Notes under the pieces: generated by a model | Seen by the model: only the letters and a program-made list of their open reading frames with translations | What the model was told of the DNA's origin: nothing | Database searches by the model: none | Part shown: positions 16,903 to 25,984 of the stretch, piece after piece | Layout: each line of letters starts with the position of its first letter | How positions within the stretch are numbered: the stretch's first letter is position 1 | NCBI GenBank assembly: GCA_964345035.1 | Contig: CAYFPO010000001.1 | Coordinates: 186,001 to 250,000, forward strand | Direction: 5' to 3' | DNA from: CAYFPO01 sp964345035 | GTDB taxonomy: Bacteria > Fidelibacterota > Marinisomatia > SCGC-AAA003-L08 > GCA-002704045 | DNA: 64,000 nt | Translations under genes and position numbers: made by a program

Positions 16903-17581
16903 TATTACTGCTTTCATTCAACAGATTTTGTACTTCTTTAATCTCTTTATCTATTTCAGAATTTTTGGTATCCTTGCCCTTTACAAGCTGAAGCACTTGC
17001 AATGCCTGATCAAAATAGCCCTGTTTTTTATACACCTGAGCCAGTGTAACTGAAGCTAAATGTTTATTGATCGTAAATTTCTCTTTTTCAATGGTTTTCT
17101 CAGTTTTAATTTTTGGTTCAGTCTCAGATTTTTTTTCAGCTTTTGGTGTTTCAGTTGAATTCTTTTTGCTCCTACCTTTATCCTGTAATGAATTCTGCCA
17201 GTGAACGTAAGTTTCATCTTGGGGATTAATGGCAGCTATCTGCATAACCGTTTTATTGATTACCCTCTTGCTCCGTTTTAATTCCTTCTGTAATTCCAGC
17301 AGTAAGTGCATAGCCAGTAAATGTATCGGATTATGTTTTATAACTTTTTTCAACAGGATTTCTGCATTTGAATAATTTTCTTCTACTAATTCAAGCTTTG
17401 CCAGAATATAATTTCCCTGAGAAGAATCAGGGTGAATAGATAAACCAATATCGCAGACTTTTTTTGCAAGATTATATTTTCCAAGTCCAAAATATTTTTC
17501 CGCAAGAATAGGAAAAAGTGGGGTTTCAAGGTTTTCAGAAAAATATGTTTCCATTGCATTAATGTCCTGCAGGTTAATCAT
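16895..17581 (-). CDS. Tetratricopeptide repeat protein
   Basis: 228 codons. The N-terminal half shows TPR-like helices: LFPILAEKYFGLGKYNLAKK, then SSQGNYILAKLELVEENYSNA, then LLKKVIKHNPIHLLAMHLLLE. A charged, Lys/Glu-rich linker (about residues 130-170) separates these from one more repeat near the C-terminus (LAQVYKKQGYFDQALQVLQ). No signal peptide. Probably a scaffold or interaction protein; no specific partner is evident. It lies between pepP (8-base overlap) and the B12-domain gene (21-base gap) in a minus-strand operon. Confidence 0.75.
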   Translation of the reverse strand: MINLQDINAMETYFSENLETPLFPILAEKYFGLGKYNLAKKVCDIGLSIHPDSSQGNYILAKLELVEENYSNAEILLKKVIKHNPIHLLAMHLLLELQKELKRSKRVINKTVMQIAAINPQDETYVHWQNSLQDKGRSKKNSTETPKAEKKSETEPKIKTEKTIEKEKFTINKHLASVTLAQVYKKQGYFDQALQVLQLVKGKDTKNSEIDKEIKEVQNLLNESSNNE

Positions 17582-17602
17582 AGATAATACAGACTTCCCT
17601 GA

Positions 17603-18010
17603 TTATCGCCGGTTTTCGGCAACCCAATTGGTTATATAATCTATGGTTTCCTGAATTGGAGTCCCAGGACCAAATAATTTTCCAACACCTATTTGCATCA
17701 GTTTATTCATATCTAATTTTGGAATGATTCCTCCACCGGTTAATAAAATGTCGGTTAAATCTTTTTCTTTCATTAATTCCATCACTCTGGGGAAAACAGT
17801 CATATGTGTGTTGTTCAATGTGGATAATGCAATGACATCAGCGTCTTCCTGTAATGCAGCATTCACAATCATAGTTGGAGTCTGCCTTAATCCCAAATAA
17901 ATTACCTCCATACCGGCATCTCGAAATGCCCTTGCCAGCACTTTAATCCCTCGGTCGTGTCCATCCAGACCGGGCTTTGCCATGATTATGCGTATTTTTT
18001 GATCCATCAA
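17603..18010 (-). CDS. B12-binding subunit of methylmalonyl-CoA mutase (small-chain type)
   Basis: 135 codons, a single cobalamin-binding domain like the separate C-terminal subunit of some mutases. The cobalamin histidine motif DxHxxG is DGHDRG near residue 16 (KPGLDGHDRG), then YLGLRQTP, the Ser/Thr strand ALSTLNNTHMTVFPRV near 72 and the nucleotide-loop LLTGGGIIP near 98 and KLFGPGTP near 120. The catalytic TIM-barrel subunit is not in this window. The reaction would be succinyl-CoA/methylmalonyl-CoA interconversion, though related mutases for other acyl-CoAs share this domain. Overlaps dtd by 4 bases. Confidence 0.85.
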   Translation of the reverse strand: MMDQKIRIIMAKPGLDGHDRGIKVLARAFRDAGMEVIYLGLRQTPTMIVNAALQEDADVIALSTLNNTHMTVFPRVMELMKEKDLTDILLTGGGIIPKLDMNKLMQIGVGKLFGPGTPIQETIDYITNWVAENRR

Positions 18011-18453
18011 TTCTTTTTGCTGTCAATTACCAATGTAACCGGGCCGGAATTTTCGAGATTTACATTCATCATCGCTCCAAATTGACCAGATTGGACTTTG
18101 AGTCCTTCCTCTTTTAGTCCTTCAATAAATTCCAAATAGTAATGTTCACCCTTTTCCCGGTTGGCTGCCTGAATAAAACTAGGCCGTCTTCCTTTTTTTG
18201 TATCTCCGCACAATGTAAATTGACTGACTACAAGAACCTCACCTTCAATGTCCTTAACTGAAAGGTTCATGTTTAAATTGTCATCGGCAAAAATACGAAG
18301 ATTAGACACTTTTTTCACAGAATAATCAATGTCTTTTTCAGTATCATCTTCAAAAACACCCACCAGTGCCAGTAACCCTGCTTGTATTTCTGCGATTATT
18401 TTTGAATTTACGGCAACATTTGCAGAGGCGACCCTCTGTAACACCGTGATCAA
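18007..18453 (-). CDS. dtd: D-aminoacyl-tRNA deacylase
   Basis: 148 codons, normal length. The two catalytic signatures are present: SQFTLCGDTKKG near residue 78 and NSGPVTLVID near the C-terminus (canonical NxGPVT). It cleaves D-amino acids and glycine from mischarged tRNAs. Overlaps the mutase subunit by 4 bases and lies 12 bases from the dnaE stop, so it is cotranscribed with dnaE. Confidence 0.94.
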   Translation of the reverse strand: MITVLQRVASANVAVNSKIIAEIQAGLLALVGVFEDDTEKDIDYSVKKVSNLRIFADDNLNMNLSVKDIEGEVLVVSQFTLCGDTKKGRRPSFIQAANREKGEHYYLEFIEGLKEEGLKVQSGQFGAMMNVNLENSGPVTLVIDSKKN

Positions 18454-18465
18454 AATTGAAAGTTT

Positions 18466-21400
18466 TTAATTAATCCAGACATTTTTTTCCCCAACCATTT
18501 CCCGTAATGTTGAAATAAATGATTTATCATGCGTGACCCGCAATTTTCCAGCTCTTATTTTTTGCGAGCTGCCTACCCCAGCCAAGTGTAAAATAAACCC
18601 GCAATTGCCGGCACTTTTTAAGGCAATTTCTTTTAGATTATTTAACAACTGATTATTGTCTTTTTCTATGTTTAATCTGACGTTAATAGTATTACTCAGT
18701 CTCCTTCGGGTTTGTTCTAATGGAAATAATTCCTCTGCGATTATCTTTGTTACATCATCATCTGCATTGCTTCTGTTAGATGGATTTCCGATAACAAAAA
18801 TTAGTTTGTCTTTCTCAAGTAGTTGAGAATATTTTTCATAAATGGATGAAAAGGTAAATACTTCCACCTTACCCAGATTATTACTGATAAAAACAATTGC
18901 CCAAGGATTATTTTTTTTGTCATATTTAACCTTGATATCGGTTATAATCCCACCTGCTCTCAGTTCAGCAGCGATATTTTGTCTGTTTGCACTTACATTA
19001 AAATTGGAAAATTCCATGATATCCTCATTGTAATCGGCTAATGGATCTCCCGTTAAATAAAAACCCAGGATTTCCTTCTCTTTTGATAGTAATTCATTTT
19101 GTGTCCATTTCTGAACATCAGGAAGTTGAGGCTCGATCACAATTTCACTTTCGTTACCTCCAAATAAATTCGCCTGATTGTTACTTTCGTGGTTTTGATA
19201 ATCCTGTCCAAATTTCAGTGCAGTATCTACCACTTCTAAACACTGTTCCCTGTTACCTGATAGACTGTCACACGCACCGGAAAGTATTAAACTCTCAAGG
19301 ACTTTTTTATTTAGTATGCCACTTGGAAAATATTTACACAAATCAAATACAGAAGTAAATAATTTTGTTTTTTCTCTTGCTTTATCAATCTCATCTGAAA
19401 TTTTATATCCTACATTCTTAATTGCTGCGAGACCATAAGCAATTGTCTTTTCATCAATAGCTGTAAAATCTGCCTTAGAAGCATTGACATCGGGTGGAAG
19501 TATAGCAATTCCCATTGATTTAGCCTCTTCAATTAATGAAACTACGCTTTTTGTTTTATTCATTTCGGTAGTCATTGCAGCAGCAAGAAATTCTGCAGGA
19601 TAATGTGCCTTGAGCCAGCCGGTTCGGTAAGCAACGATTGCATAAGCTGTAGAATGACTTTTATTAAATCCATATTGTGCAAAACGTTCAACAAGATCAA
19701 AAATTTCTGTAGCTAATTTTCTTGAAAATCCTTTTTCCTCAGCGCCTTCTACGAAATCCACTTTTACCGCCGCCATTTCGTCCGCTTTCTTTTTTCCCAT
19801 GGCTCTGCGCATTTTGTCTGCTTCAGCTAATGAAAATCCAGCTACCTCAGAAGCAATCTGCATCACCTGTTCCTGATATACTATGATGCCGTGGGTCTCT
19901 TTTAGTAATGGTTCCAGGCTCGGATGGAGATATGTAATTTTCTTTTTCCCATGTTTCCGATCGATAAATTCTGGAATATTTTCCATAGGTCCCGGTCTGT
20001 GTAATGCATTCATTGCAATTAAATCTTCAATGCAGGTTGGATTAAGCTTCTTTAAATAGTCTCTCATTCTACCAGATTCAAATTGGAAAATTCCCACCGT
20101 TTTCCCCGATGCGAATATTTTAAAGGTTTTTTTATCGGTTAGTTCAAGTTTTTCAATATCTATTTTTTCATTATGATTTTCACAGATCATCCTAATGGCC
20201 TTATCAATTACTGTCAATGTCCTCAATCCCAGAAAATCCATTTTCAGCAGTCCCAGATCTTCCAAGCCATTCATATCAACTTGAGTTGTTACTTCACCTG
20301 CAGATGGGGATTTATACAGCGGAATATAGTCTGTAAGAGGTCCTGGTGTAATAACAACACCGGCTGCATGCACTGAAGAGTGCCTGTGTAGTCCCTCTAA
20401 AATCCTTGAATATTCTATAAGGTTTTTGTGGAGTTCATCCTTTTTAGAAATTCCAGATAAATCTTTATTCATTTTAATTGCTTTATCTAATGTCATCTTC
20501 AAATCTTCCGGAATCAATTTTGCAATTCTATCAACCTCATCATAGGACATTCCAAGAACTCTCCCAACATCTCTAACCACAAGCTTGGCTTTCATCCTGC
20601 CAAAAGTGATTATTTGTGAAACAGATGATTCGCCATAACGGTCTTTTATATAATCAATAACCTTTTGTCTGCCATCCATACAGAAATCTATATCTATATC
20701 CGGCATGGAAATTCTGTCAGGATTTAAAAACCTTTCAAACAGCAGATTATACTTTATTGGATCGACATCAGTGATTCCTGTAGCATAGGCAACCAGTGAG
20801 CTGGCTGCGGATCCTCTGCCTGGTCCTACTGGGATTTGTTTGTCTTTTGCATATCTTACAAAATCCATAACGATTAGAAAATATCCTGCATATCCCATCT
20901 TCTTGATTACACCTAATTCAAATTCAAGACGATGGTTTATTTCTTCTGTTATCTTCGGATATTTCTCCCTAATTCCAATTCTACATAACTGTTTCAGATA
21001 CTCATTGGGATCATCTGTACCGGTGTCGTTGGGTATTGGAAATTTTGGAAGAAATAAAGTCCCCATAGGAATATCCAAATCACATAAATCCGCAATTTTT
21101 CGGGTATTTTCCAATGCACCGGGAAAGTCTTTGAATGTATTGAACATTTCATCCTGGGATTTTATATAAAACTGTTCTGGTTCATATTTTTGTCGGTTTG
21201 TATCATTACGCATTTTTTGTGTGCCAAGACAAAATAAAATGTCGTGTGCTTCCCAGTGTTCTCTTCTTGCATAATGGCAGTCGTTGGTAGCGATTAGTGG
21301 AAGGTTTAGTTCATTCGAGAGTTTTTTTAATATGGAATGTGCTGCTATTTCTTCTGGTATATTATGATTCTGAATTTCCAAATAAAAATTGTCGGGGAAA

Positions 21401-21903
21401 ATTTCACTATATTCCAATGCAGCTTTCTTAGCATTTTCATAATCGCCTAAATAGGCATATTCTGTAACTTCCCCTTTTAAACAGGCAGAAGTGCATATTA
21501 ATCCTTCATTGTATTGTTTTAACAGCTTTTTGTCAACTCTCGGGCGGTAATAAAATCCATTCAAATACCCAATTGATACTAGTTTTATCAAATTTCTATA
21601 TCCGGTTTCATTCTGTGCGATTAATACCAAATGGTGGTATCCAAATCCTTGGCCGGGAATTCTTTTTCTGACAGTATGATCTCCAATAGATACATATACC
21701 TCACAGCCAATAATGGGCTTAACACCTTTTTTTCGAGCTTCTTTGTAAAAGGGGATCATTGAAAATAAATTTCCATGTTCGGTTACTGCTATGGAATCCA
21801 TGCCCAATTCAGCAACTCTGTCACACATCATTTCCACAGACTGAGCAGCATCCAGCAGGGAATAATCTGTGTGGTTATGTAGATGTACAAATTCAGATGT
21901 CAT
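18466..21903 (-). CDS. dnaE: DNA polymerase III subunit alpha
   Basis: 1145 codons, the DnaE1 size class. N-terminal PHP domain (FVHLHNHTDYSLLD, VTEHGNL, CEVYV), then the polymerase palm with PVGPGRGSAASSLVAY near residue 360 and the catalytic PDIDIDF near 398, the fingers with HSSVHAAGVVI and YQEQVMQIA, FNKSHSTAYA near 740, helix-hairpin-helix and a C-terminal OB-fold. No intein or split is seen. It is the replicative chain-elongating subunit. Start at 21903 lies 11 bases from the UbiA stop. Confidence 0.96.
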   Translation of the reverse strand: MTSEFVHLHNHTDYSLLDAAQSVEMMCDRVAELGMDSIAVTEHGNLFSMIPFYKEARKKGVKPIIGCEVYVSIGDHTVRKRIPGQGFGYHHLVLIAQNETGYRNLIKLVSIGYLNGFYYRPRVDKKLLKQYNEGLICTSACLKGEVTEYAYLGDYENAKKAALEYSEIFPDNFYLEIQNHNIPEEIAAHSILKKLSNELNLPLIATNDCHYARREHWEAHDILFCLGTQKMRNDTNRQKYEPEQFYIKSQDEMFNTFKDFPGALENTRKIADLCDLDIPMGTLFLPKFPIPNDTGTDDPNEYLKQLCRIGIREKYPKITEEINHRLEFELGVIKKMGYAGYFLIVMDFVRYAKDKQIPVGPGRGSAASSLVAYATGITDVDPIKYNLLFERFLNPDRISMPDIDIDFCMDGRQKVIDYIKDRYGESSVSQIITFGRMKAKLVVRDVGRVLGMSYDEVDRIAKLIPEDLKMTLDKAIKMNKDLSGISKKDELHKNLIEYSRILEGLHRHSSVHAAGVVITPGPLTDYIPLYKSPSAGEVTTQVDMNGLEDLGLLKMDFLGLRTLTVIDKAIRMICENHNEKIDIEKLELTDKKTFKIFASGKTVGIFQFESGRMRDYLKKLNPTCIEDLIAMNALHRPGPMENIPEFIDRKHGKKKITYLHPSLEPLLKETHGIIVYQEQVMQIASEVAGFSLAEADKMRRAMGKKKADEMAAVKVDFVEGAEEKGFSRKLATEIFDLVERFAQYGFNKSHSTAYAIVAYRTGWLKAHYPAEFLAAAMTTEMNKTKSVVSLIEEAKSMGIAILPPDVNASKADFTAIDEKTIAYGLAAIKNVGYKISDEIDKAREKTKLFTSVFDLCKYFPSGILNKKVLESLILSGACDSLSGNREQCLEVVDTALKFGQDYQNHESNNQANLFGGNESEIVIEPQLPDVQKWTQNELLSKEKEILGFYLTGDPLADYNEDIMEFSNFNVSANRQNIAAELRAGGIITDIKVKYDKKNNPWAIVFISNNLGKVEVFTFSSIYEKYSQLLEKDKLIFVIGNPSNRSNADDDVTKIIAEELFPLEQTRRRLSNTINVRLNIEKDNNQLLNNLKEIALKSAGNCGFILHLAGVGSSQKIRAGKLRVTHDKSFISTLREMVGEKNVWIN

Positions 21904-21914
21904 ATTATTAAATG

Positions 21915-22748
21915 CTAATAATTAGTAAAATAAATTGATATTAATCCGCAGACAGTAGAAAATTTCAATACACCCGAAATCCTTTGGCATCCCATTGAAG
22001 TGGGATGCTTTTGCAGAAAAAATATACTGAAAACGATAGGAAATATTACACCAAATATCACTGCAATTAAATACCATATACCATAAAAATTCAATACAAA
22101 AGGTAGGATTACAATAAAACATAAAATTACCATTTGAACTTTTATAAAAGCAATTGAATTAGAAATTCCAAATTTGACAGGAAAGGTGCCAATATTAACT
22201 TTTTTGTCTCCTTCGATATCCTGAATATCTTTTACAATTTCTCTGATAAATGTCAGACTGAAAGCCAAAATTGATGGAATTATTGAATAGCGGATATTCT
22301 GGGTTAAAACAGTTTCAGTGTAGATGAACACAAAACCCAGCATTAAACCGATAACCATATTGCCAATCAATGGTATAGATTTTAAAAATTGTGTATAAAC
22401 AATAATTAATGGGAGTACAATACACAATGAGATCCATTGTGAGTTTGGATTCAGTTGGAAAGCCGAATATATGCCTGCAGAAAAGAGTATTAAACAAAAA
22501 ACAATTGCCCCATTTTTTGAAATTGCACCAGAAGGTATTGCTCGATGCGGGTGATTCACAGAATCAGATTTTTGATCAAAAATATCATTTAATATATTGC
22601 TTCCAGCAATAAATAACAGAACAACAAGATATAAATACAGTAATGTAATTCCATGTACCGGTGTATCAATTTTACTTCTCATTATTTCTATTGACAACCC
22701 GCCCAGCACAACATTCAAGGGGCGAACCAAACTGATGATTTTAATCAT
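21915..22748 (-). CDS. UbiA prenyltransferase, digeranylgeranylglyceryl-phosphate-synthase-like
   Basis: 277 codons, about eight or nine membrane segments. The two Asp-rich prenyl-diphosphate/Mg sites are NDIFDQKSDSVNHPHRAIPSG-like near residue 60 (N-D-x3-D-x3-D then RAIPSG) and REIVKDIQDIEGDK near 180. This pairing, especially REIVKDIQDIEGD, is typical of the archaeal DGGGP synthase branch that also occurs in FCB bacteria, more than of MenA or UbiA quinone enzymes. The acceptor is therefore probably a prenylated glycerol phosphate, but a quinone or other aromatic precursor cannot be excluded. Overlaps prmC by 8 bases. Confidence 0.78.
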   Translation of the reverse strand: MIKIISLVRPLNVVLGGLSIEIMRSKIDTPVHGITLLYLYLVVLLFIAGSNILNDIFDQKSDSVNHPHRAIPSGAISKNGAIVFCLILFSAGIYSAFQLNPNSQWISLCIVLPLIIVYTQFLKSIPLIGNMVIGLMLGFVFIYTETVLTQNIRYSIIPSILAFSLTFIREIVKDIQDIEGDKKVNIGTFPVKFGISNSIAFIKVQMVILCFIVILPFVLNFYGIWYLIAVIFGVIFPIVFSIFFLQKHPTSMGCQRISGVLKFSTVCGLISIYFTNY

Positions 22749-23616
22749 TCAATAAAACTTCCAGAACTCTTGGATTTTTGTTAATGTCATTGTGTATTGT
22801 TACATTAAATTTGTTTTTTGTAAAGATATTTTTCAGAGCGGGAACTTGGGGTTCCCCACCAAATTCCAAAAACATTAATCCGGAATCATTTAGTAATTCA
22901 TTCGCTTTTTGTGAAAACTGTTTAAAAAATAAAAGTCCATCTTCATTATCCGTGAGTGATTGAAATGGTTCAAAATCCTTTATATCGGGTTCCAGTGAAG
23001 ATATATCTGTTTCTGCAATATATGGTGGATTTGAAACAACAATATCAAATTTTTGATTTGGAATATCATTTAAAAAATCTGATTTTAAAAACACAATATT
23101 ATCAATGCTATGATCGCTCGCATTTTTCTGAGCTATTTTCAATGCTGCTTCAGATTTATCAATTGCAACAATATTTTTTGCTAATTTTTCCAATGAAGCA
23201 GTAATGGCAATACATCCACTTCCGGTGCCAACATCTAAGAGGGAATCTGTGGGTTCGTGTGATTTAAGCAAGTCAATAATAGTTTCTGTCTCAGGTCGGG
23301 GAATTAATACATTTTCATCTACAAAAAAATCCCTTCCGTAGAATGGCGCTGTATTAATGATATATTGAAAAGGTTCATGTTTTAACCTACGAAGAATACA
23401 GGATTTAAAAATCCGAAGATTTTTACTTTTCATAACCTCATCAAATCGGACATAAAGGTTTATTCGGTCACACTGTAAAATATGGGCGAGGAACCATTCA
23501 GTTTCTTTTCGGCTGTTTTTGATACCCTTTGATGAAAGGAATTCTTCACCCCATTTTATAAGTTCAATAATTTTCCAGGTATCTTTATTTGAGGTTGAAG
23601 AAATAGTAGATGTCAT
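22741..23616 (-). CDS. prmC: Peptide chain release factor N5-glutamine methyltransferase
   Basis: 291 codons. N-terminal helical release-factor-binding domain, then a Rossmann methyltransferase with LLDVGTGSGCIAI near residue 115 for S-adenosylmethionine and the amide-binding NPPYIAETD near 185. It methylates the Gln of the GGQ motif in release factors; its substrate RF1 (prfA) is the next gene upstream, 35 bases away, the classical pairing. Confidence 0.94.
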   Translation of the reverse strand: MTSTISSTSNKDTWKIIELIKWGEEFLSSKGIKNSRKETEWFLAHILQCDRINLYVRFDEVMKSKNLRIFKSCILRRLKHEPFQYIINTAPFYGRDFFVDENVLIPRPETETIIDLLKSHEPTDSLLDVGTGSGCIAITASLEKLAKNIVAIDKSEAALKIAQKNASDHSIDNIVFLKSDFLNDIPNQKFDIVVSNPPYIAETDISSLEPDIKDFEPFQSLTDNEDGLLFFKQFSQKANELLNDSGLMFLEFGGEPQVPALKNIFTKNKFNVTIHNDINKNPRVLEVLLND

Positions 23617-23651
23617 TGCAACATTATTGTGACAATTAAATAGTAAATATA

Positions 23652-24713
23652 TTATACATCTGCAAGCTGTTGTTTTCGATCTTCAAGTTTAAGGTTTTCG
23701 TGAATTTCATTTAAATCCCCATTTAAAATTTCTTCTAATTTATATAACGTAAGGTTGATTCTATGATCTGTCACTCTTCCCTGAGGAAAATTATATGTTC
23801 TGATTTTTGCACTTCTGTCTCCTGTTGATACCATTGATTTTCTTGCATCTGCAATTTTTTGTTGTTGTTCCTGTTGTTTTATTTCAAATATTCTGGATCT
23901 GAGGACTTTCATTGCTTTTTCTTTGTTTTTGTGTTGTGATTTTTCATCCTGACAGGTAACAACAAGATTGGTAGGAATATGGGTAATTCTAATTGCTGAT
24001 TCAGTTTTATTAACATGCTGTCCACCTGCACCTGATGCACGGTAAGTATCAATTTTCAGATCATCATCATGTACTTGTACATCTACATCTGCTGCTTCCG
24101 GTAATACTGCAACAGTAGCTGCACTTGTGTGAATTCTACCTCCAGATTCAGTTACTGGAATTCTTTGTACTCGATGAACACCGCTTTCGTATTTCATCTC
24201 ACCGTATGCCCCATTCCCCTGAACACTGATAATAGCTTCTCTAATGCCTCCAGTTTCAGATCCATTTATATTCATTATTTCTGATTTCCATTTATTCTGT
24301 TCTGAAAACCTCATATACATACGATACAGATCTGCCGCAAACAATGCTGCCTCTTCTCCTCCTGTACCGCCTCTAATTTCTAAGATGATATTTTTATCGT
24401 CATTGGAATCTTTTGGTAAAAGTAATATTTTTAGTCCTTCTTCCAATTTTAATATTTCATTCTGAAGAATTGATATTTCTTCTCTTGCCATTTCAGTAAG
24501 CTCGGGATCATCACTATCCAATAATTCTTCATTGTCTTTCAATTGAGATATTTTATCCAAATAATCATTGGCTATGCCAACTGTGGATTCCAGATCACTG
24601 TGTTCCTTTGCGTACTCCTTATATAGTGAAAAATCATTTATAATGTCATGTTGACTAAGTAGTTGAGTTAACTTCTTATATCTGTCAATAATTTTTCTGA
24701 GTTTATTTTCCAT
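23652..24713 (-). CDS. prfA: Peptide chain release factor 1
   Basis: 353 codons. The GGQ peptidyl-hydrolysis motif is in ASGAGGQHVNKTESA near residue 228, preceded by the RVQRIPVTESGGRIHTS domain and followed by HQKNKEKAM-like and GDRSAKIRTYNFPQGRVTDHR signatures. RF1 rather than RF2, because there is no programmed frameshift and the downstream prmC pairing fits. Terminates translation at UAA and UAG. Stop/start share a base with the DUF1385 gene at 24713. Confidence 0.95.
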   Translation of the reverse strand: MENKLRKIIDRYKKLTQLLSQHDIINDFSLYKEYAKEHSDLESTVGIANDYLDKISQLKDNEELLDSDDPELTEMAREEISILQNEILKLEEGLKILLLPKDSNDDKNIILEIRGGTGGEEAALFAADLYRMYMRFSEQNKWKSEIMNINGSETGGIREAIISVQGNGAYGEMKYESGVHRVQRIPVTESGGRIHTSAATVAVLPEAADVDVQVHDDDLKIDTYRASGAGGQHVNKTESAIRITHIPTNLVVTCQDEKSQHKNKEKAMKVLRSRIFEIKQQEQQQKIADARKSMVSTGDRSAKIRTYNFPQGRVTDHRINLTLYKLEEILNGDLNEIHENLKLEDRKQQLADV

Positions 24714-25690
24714 TATGCGATTGCTTCTGCAACATACTTTTGACCTAAATGATCCGGCAGCTCCTCTCCAAAAGCATGTTTTAATGCTTCCAGAGCAATA
24801 TTTGCCTGGTCATCATCCGGGATTTTAGTAGTTATTAATTGAAGCCATAAACCTGGTGTGGATAAAATTCTGAAAATAAAATGTTGTCTATATTTTGCAG
24901 TTAATTTCAATACTTCATATCCCACGCCTGCAACAAATGGAATAAACGGAATATGAAATAGAATTCGGTTTACCGCAGTCAATTTATAAATGAACTGTAA
25001 TAATATGGAATCTAAAATTCCAAAGGAAATAATTGCAACAATCATTACTATGAACAGAAAACTGGTGCCGCATCTGGGATGTTGAGTAGGAAATTGTTTG
25101 GTTTCGCTCACATTCAAAGGTAGTCCGGCTTCAAATGTATACACTGCTTTATGTTCAGCACCATGATATTCAAACAATCTTTTAACGTCTTTAATAAAAC
25201 TTATACCGACGAGATAAACCAGAAATAATAAAATCCTGATGCCTCCGGAAATCAAATTAAATGTAAATGGAGAATTTTCCTTGTCTGATACTATTCCGGC
25301 TGTAATAATCGGCAGTGCAATAAATAAACCGATTGCAAATAATATGGTAACCAAATTCAATAATGACTCAAGAAATTTACTTTGTGGTTTAGCATTTTCA
25401 TCCTCAGGCATAGCAATATCTGCTGACCACTGTAATGTCTGCATTCCAATTTTTAATGACTCAAATAAATGAATTGCACCACGAATAATTGGTAAATCCA
25501 GTTTCTTATTTTTCTTTACCAATGATATAAATTCGTGTCTATCTAATACAATTTTGCCATTTGGATTTCTTACAGCAGTGGCAAAATATCCTGGCACACG
25601 CATCATAACACCTTCAATAACTGCCTGTCCACCAACCAATATAGAAGATTTTGAAATTAAAATCATTATGAGTCTTTTTAGTATTGACAT
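24713..25690 (-). CDS. DUF1385 membrane protein (YqhQ-like)
   Basis: 325 codons. The hallmark VGGQAVIEGVMMRVPGYFA near residue 20 starts the domain, followed by four or five membrane segments, FEYHGAEHKAVYTFEAGLPL near 175 and TQHPRCGTSFLF. Family function is unknown; the gene commonly sits between rpmE and prfA in diverse bacteria, as it does here. An internal ATG ten codons in (MILISKSS) is an alternative start. Contains conserved His and Cys residues that could bind metal. Confidence 0.88.
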   Translation of the reverse strand: MSILKRLIMILISKSSILVGGQAVIEGVMMRVPGYFATAVRNPNGKIVLDRHEFISLVKKNKKLDLPIIRGAIHLFESLKIGMQTLQWSADIAMPEDENAKPQSKFLESLLNLVTILFAIGLFIALPIITAGIVSDKENSPFTFNLISGGIRILLFLVYLVGISFIKDVKRLFEYHGAEHKAVYTFEAGLPLNVSETKQFPTQHPRCGTSFLFIVMIVAIISFGILDSILLQFIYKLTAVNRILFHIPFIPFVAGVGYEVLKLTAKYRQHFIFRILSTPGLWLQLITTKIPDDDQANIALEALKHAFGEELPDHLGQKYVAEAIA

Positions 25691-25709
25691 AAAATTTCCG
25701 TAAATGAAA

Positions 25710-25740
25710 AACGGGGATTACCCAAATAGGAATCCCCGTT
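25710..25740 (-). terminator. Rho-independent terminator after rpmE
   Basis: A perfect 10-base-pair stem, AACGGGGATT (25710-25719) with AATCCCCGTT (25731-25740), and an 11-base loop. Read on the minus strand it lies 18 bases past the rpmE stop and is followed by TTTTC. It separates rpmE from the DUF1385-prfA-prmC operon. Confidence 0.88.
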
Positions 25741-25758
25741 TAATTATAAGTTAATAAG

Positions 25759-25974
25759 CTACTGTGCGCTTTTTCCTTTTAAATTATATTTTTTCATATA
25801 TTTTTCAATCCTGCCGGCAGTATCAATTAGATTTTGTTTACCGGTAAAAAATGGATGACATTGATTACAAATTTCAACATTGATTTTTTCAACTGTCATT
25901 CGGATCTCAAAAGTATTTCCACAGGCACAGTGTACTGTGCTAATTTTATATTCTGGATGGATTCCTTTTTTCAT
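25759..25974 (-). CDS. rpmE: 50S ribosomal protein L31
   Basis: 71 codons. Begins MKKGIHPEY and has the zinc-ribbon cysteines CACG near residue 16 and CNQCHPF near 37, so this is the zinc-containing (C+) form. Ends with a basic tail. Located between an aminotransferase (10-base gap) and a strong terminator. Confidence 0.96.
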   Translation of the reverse strand: MKKGIHPEYKISTVHCACGNTFEIRMTVEKINVEICNQCHPFFTGKQNLIDTAGRIEKYMKKYNLKGKSAQ

Positions 25975-25984
25975 TTTACTCTCC

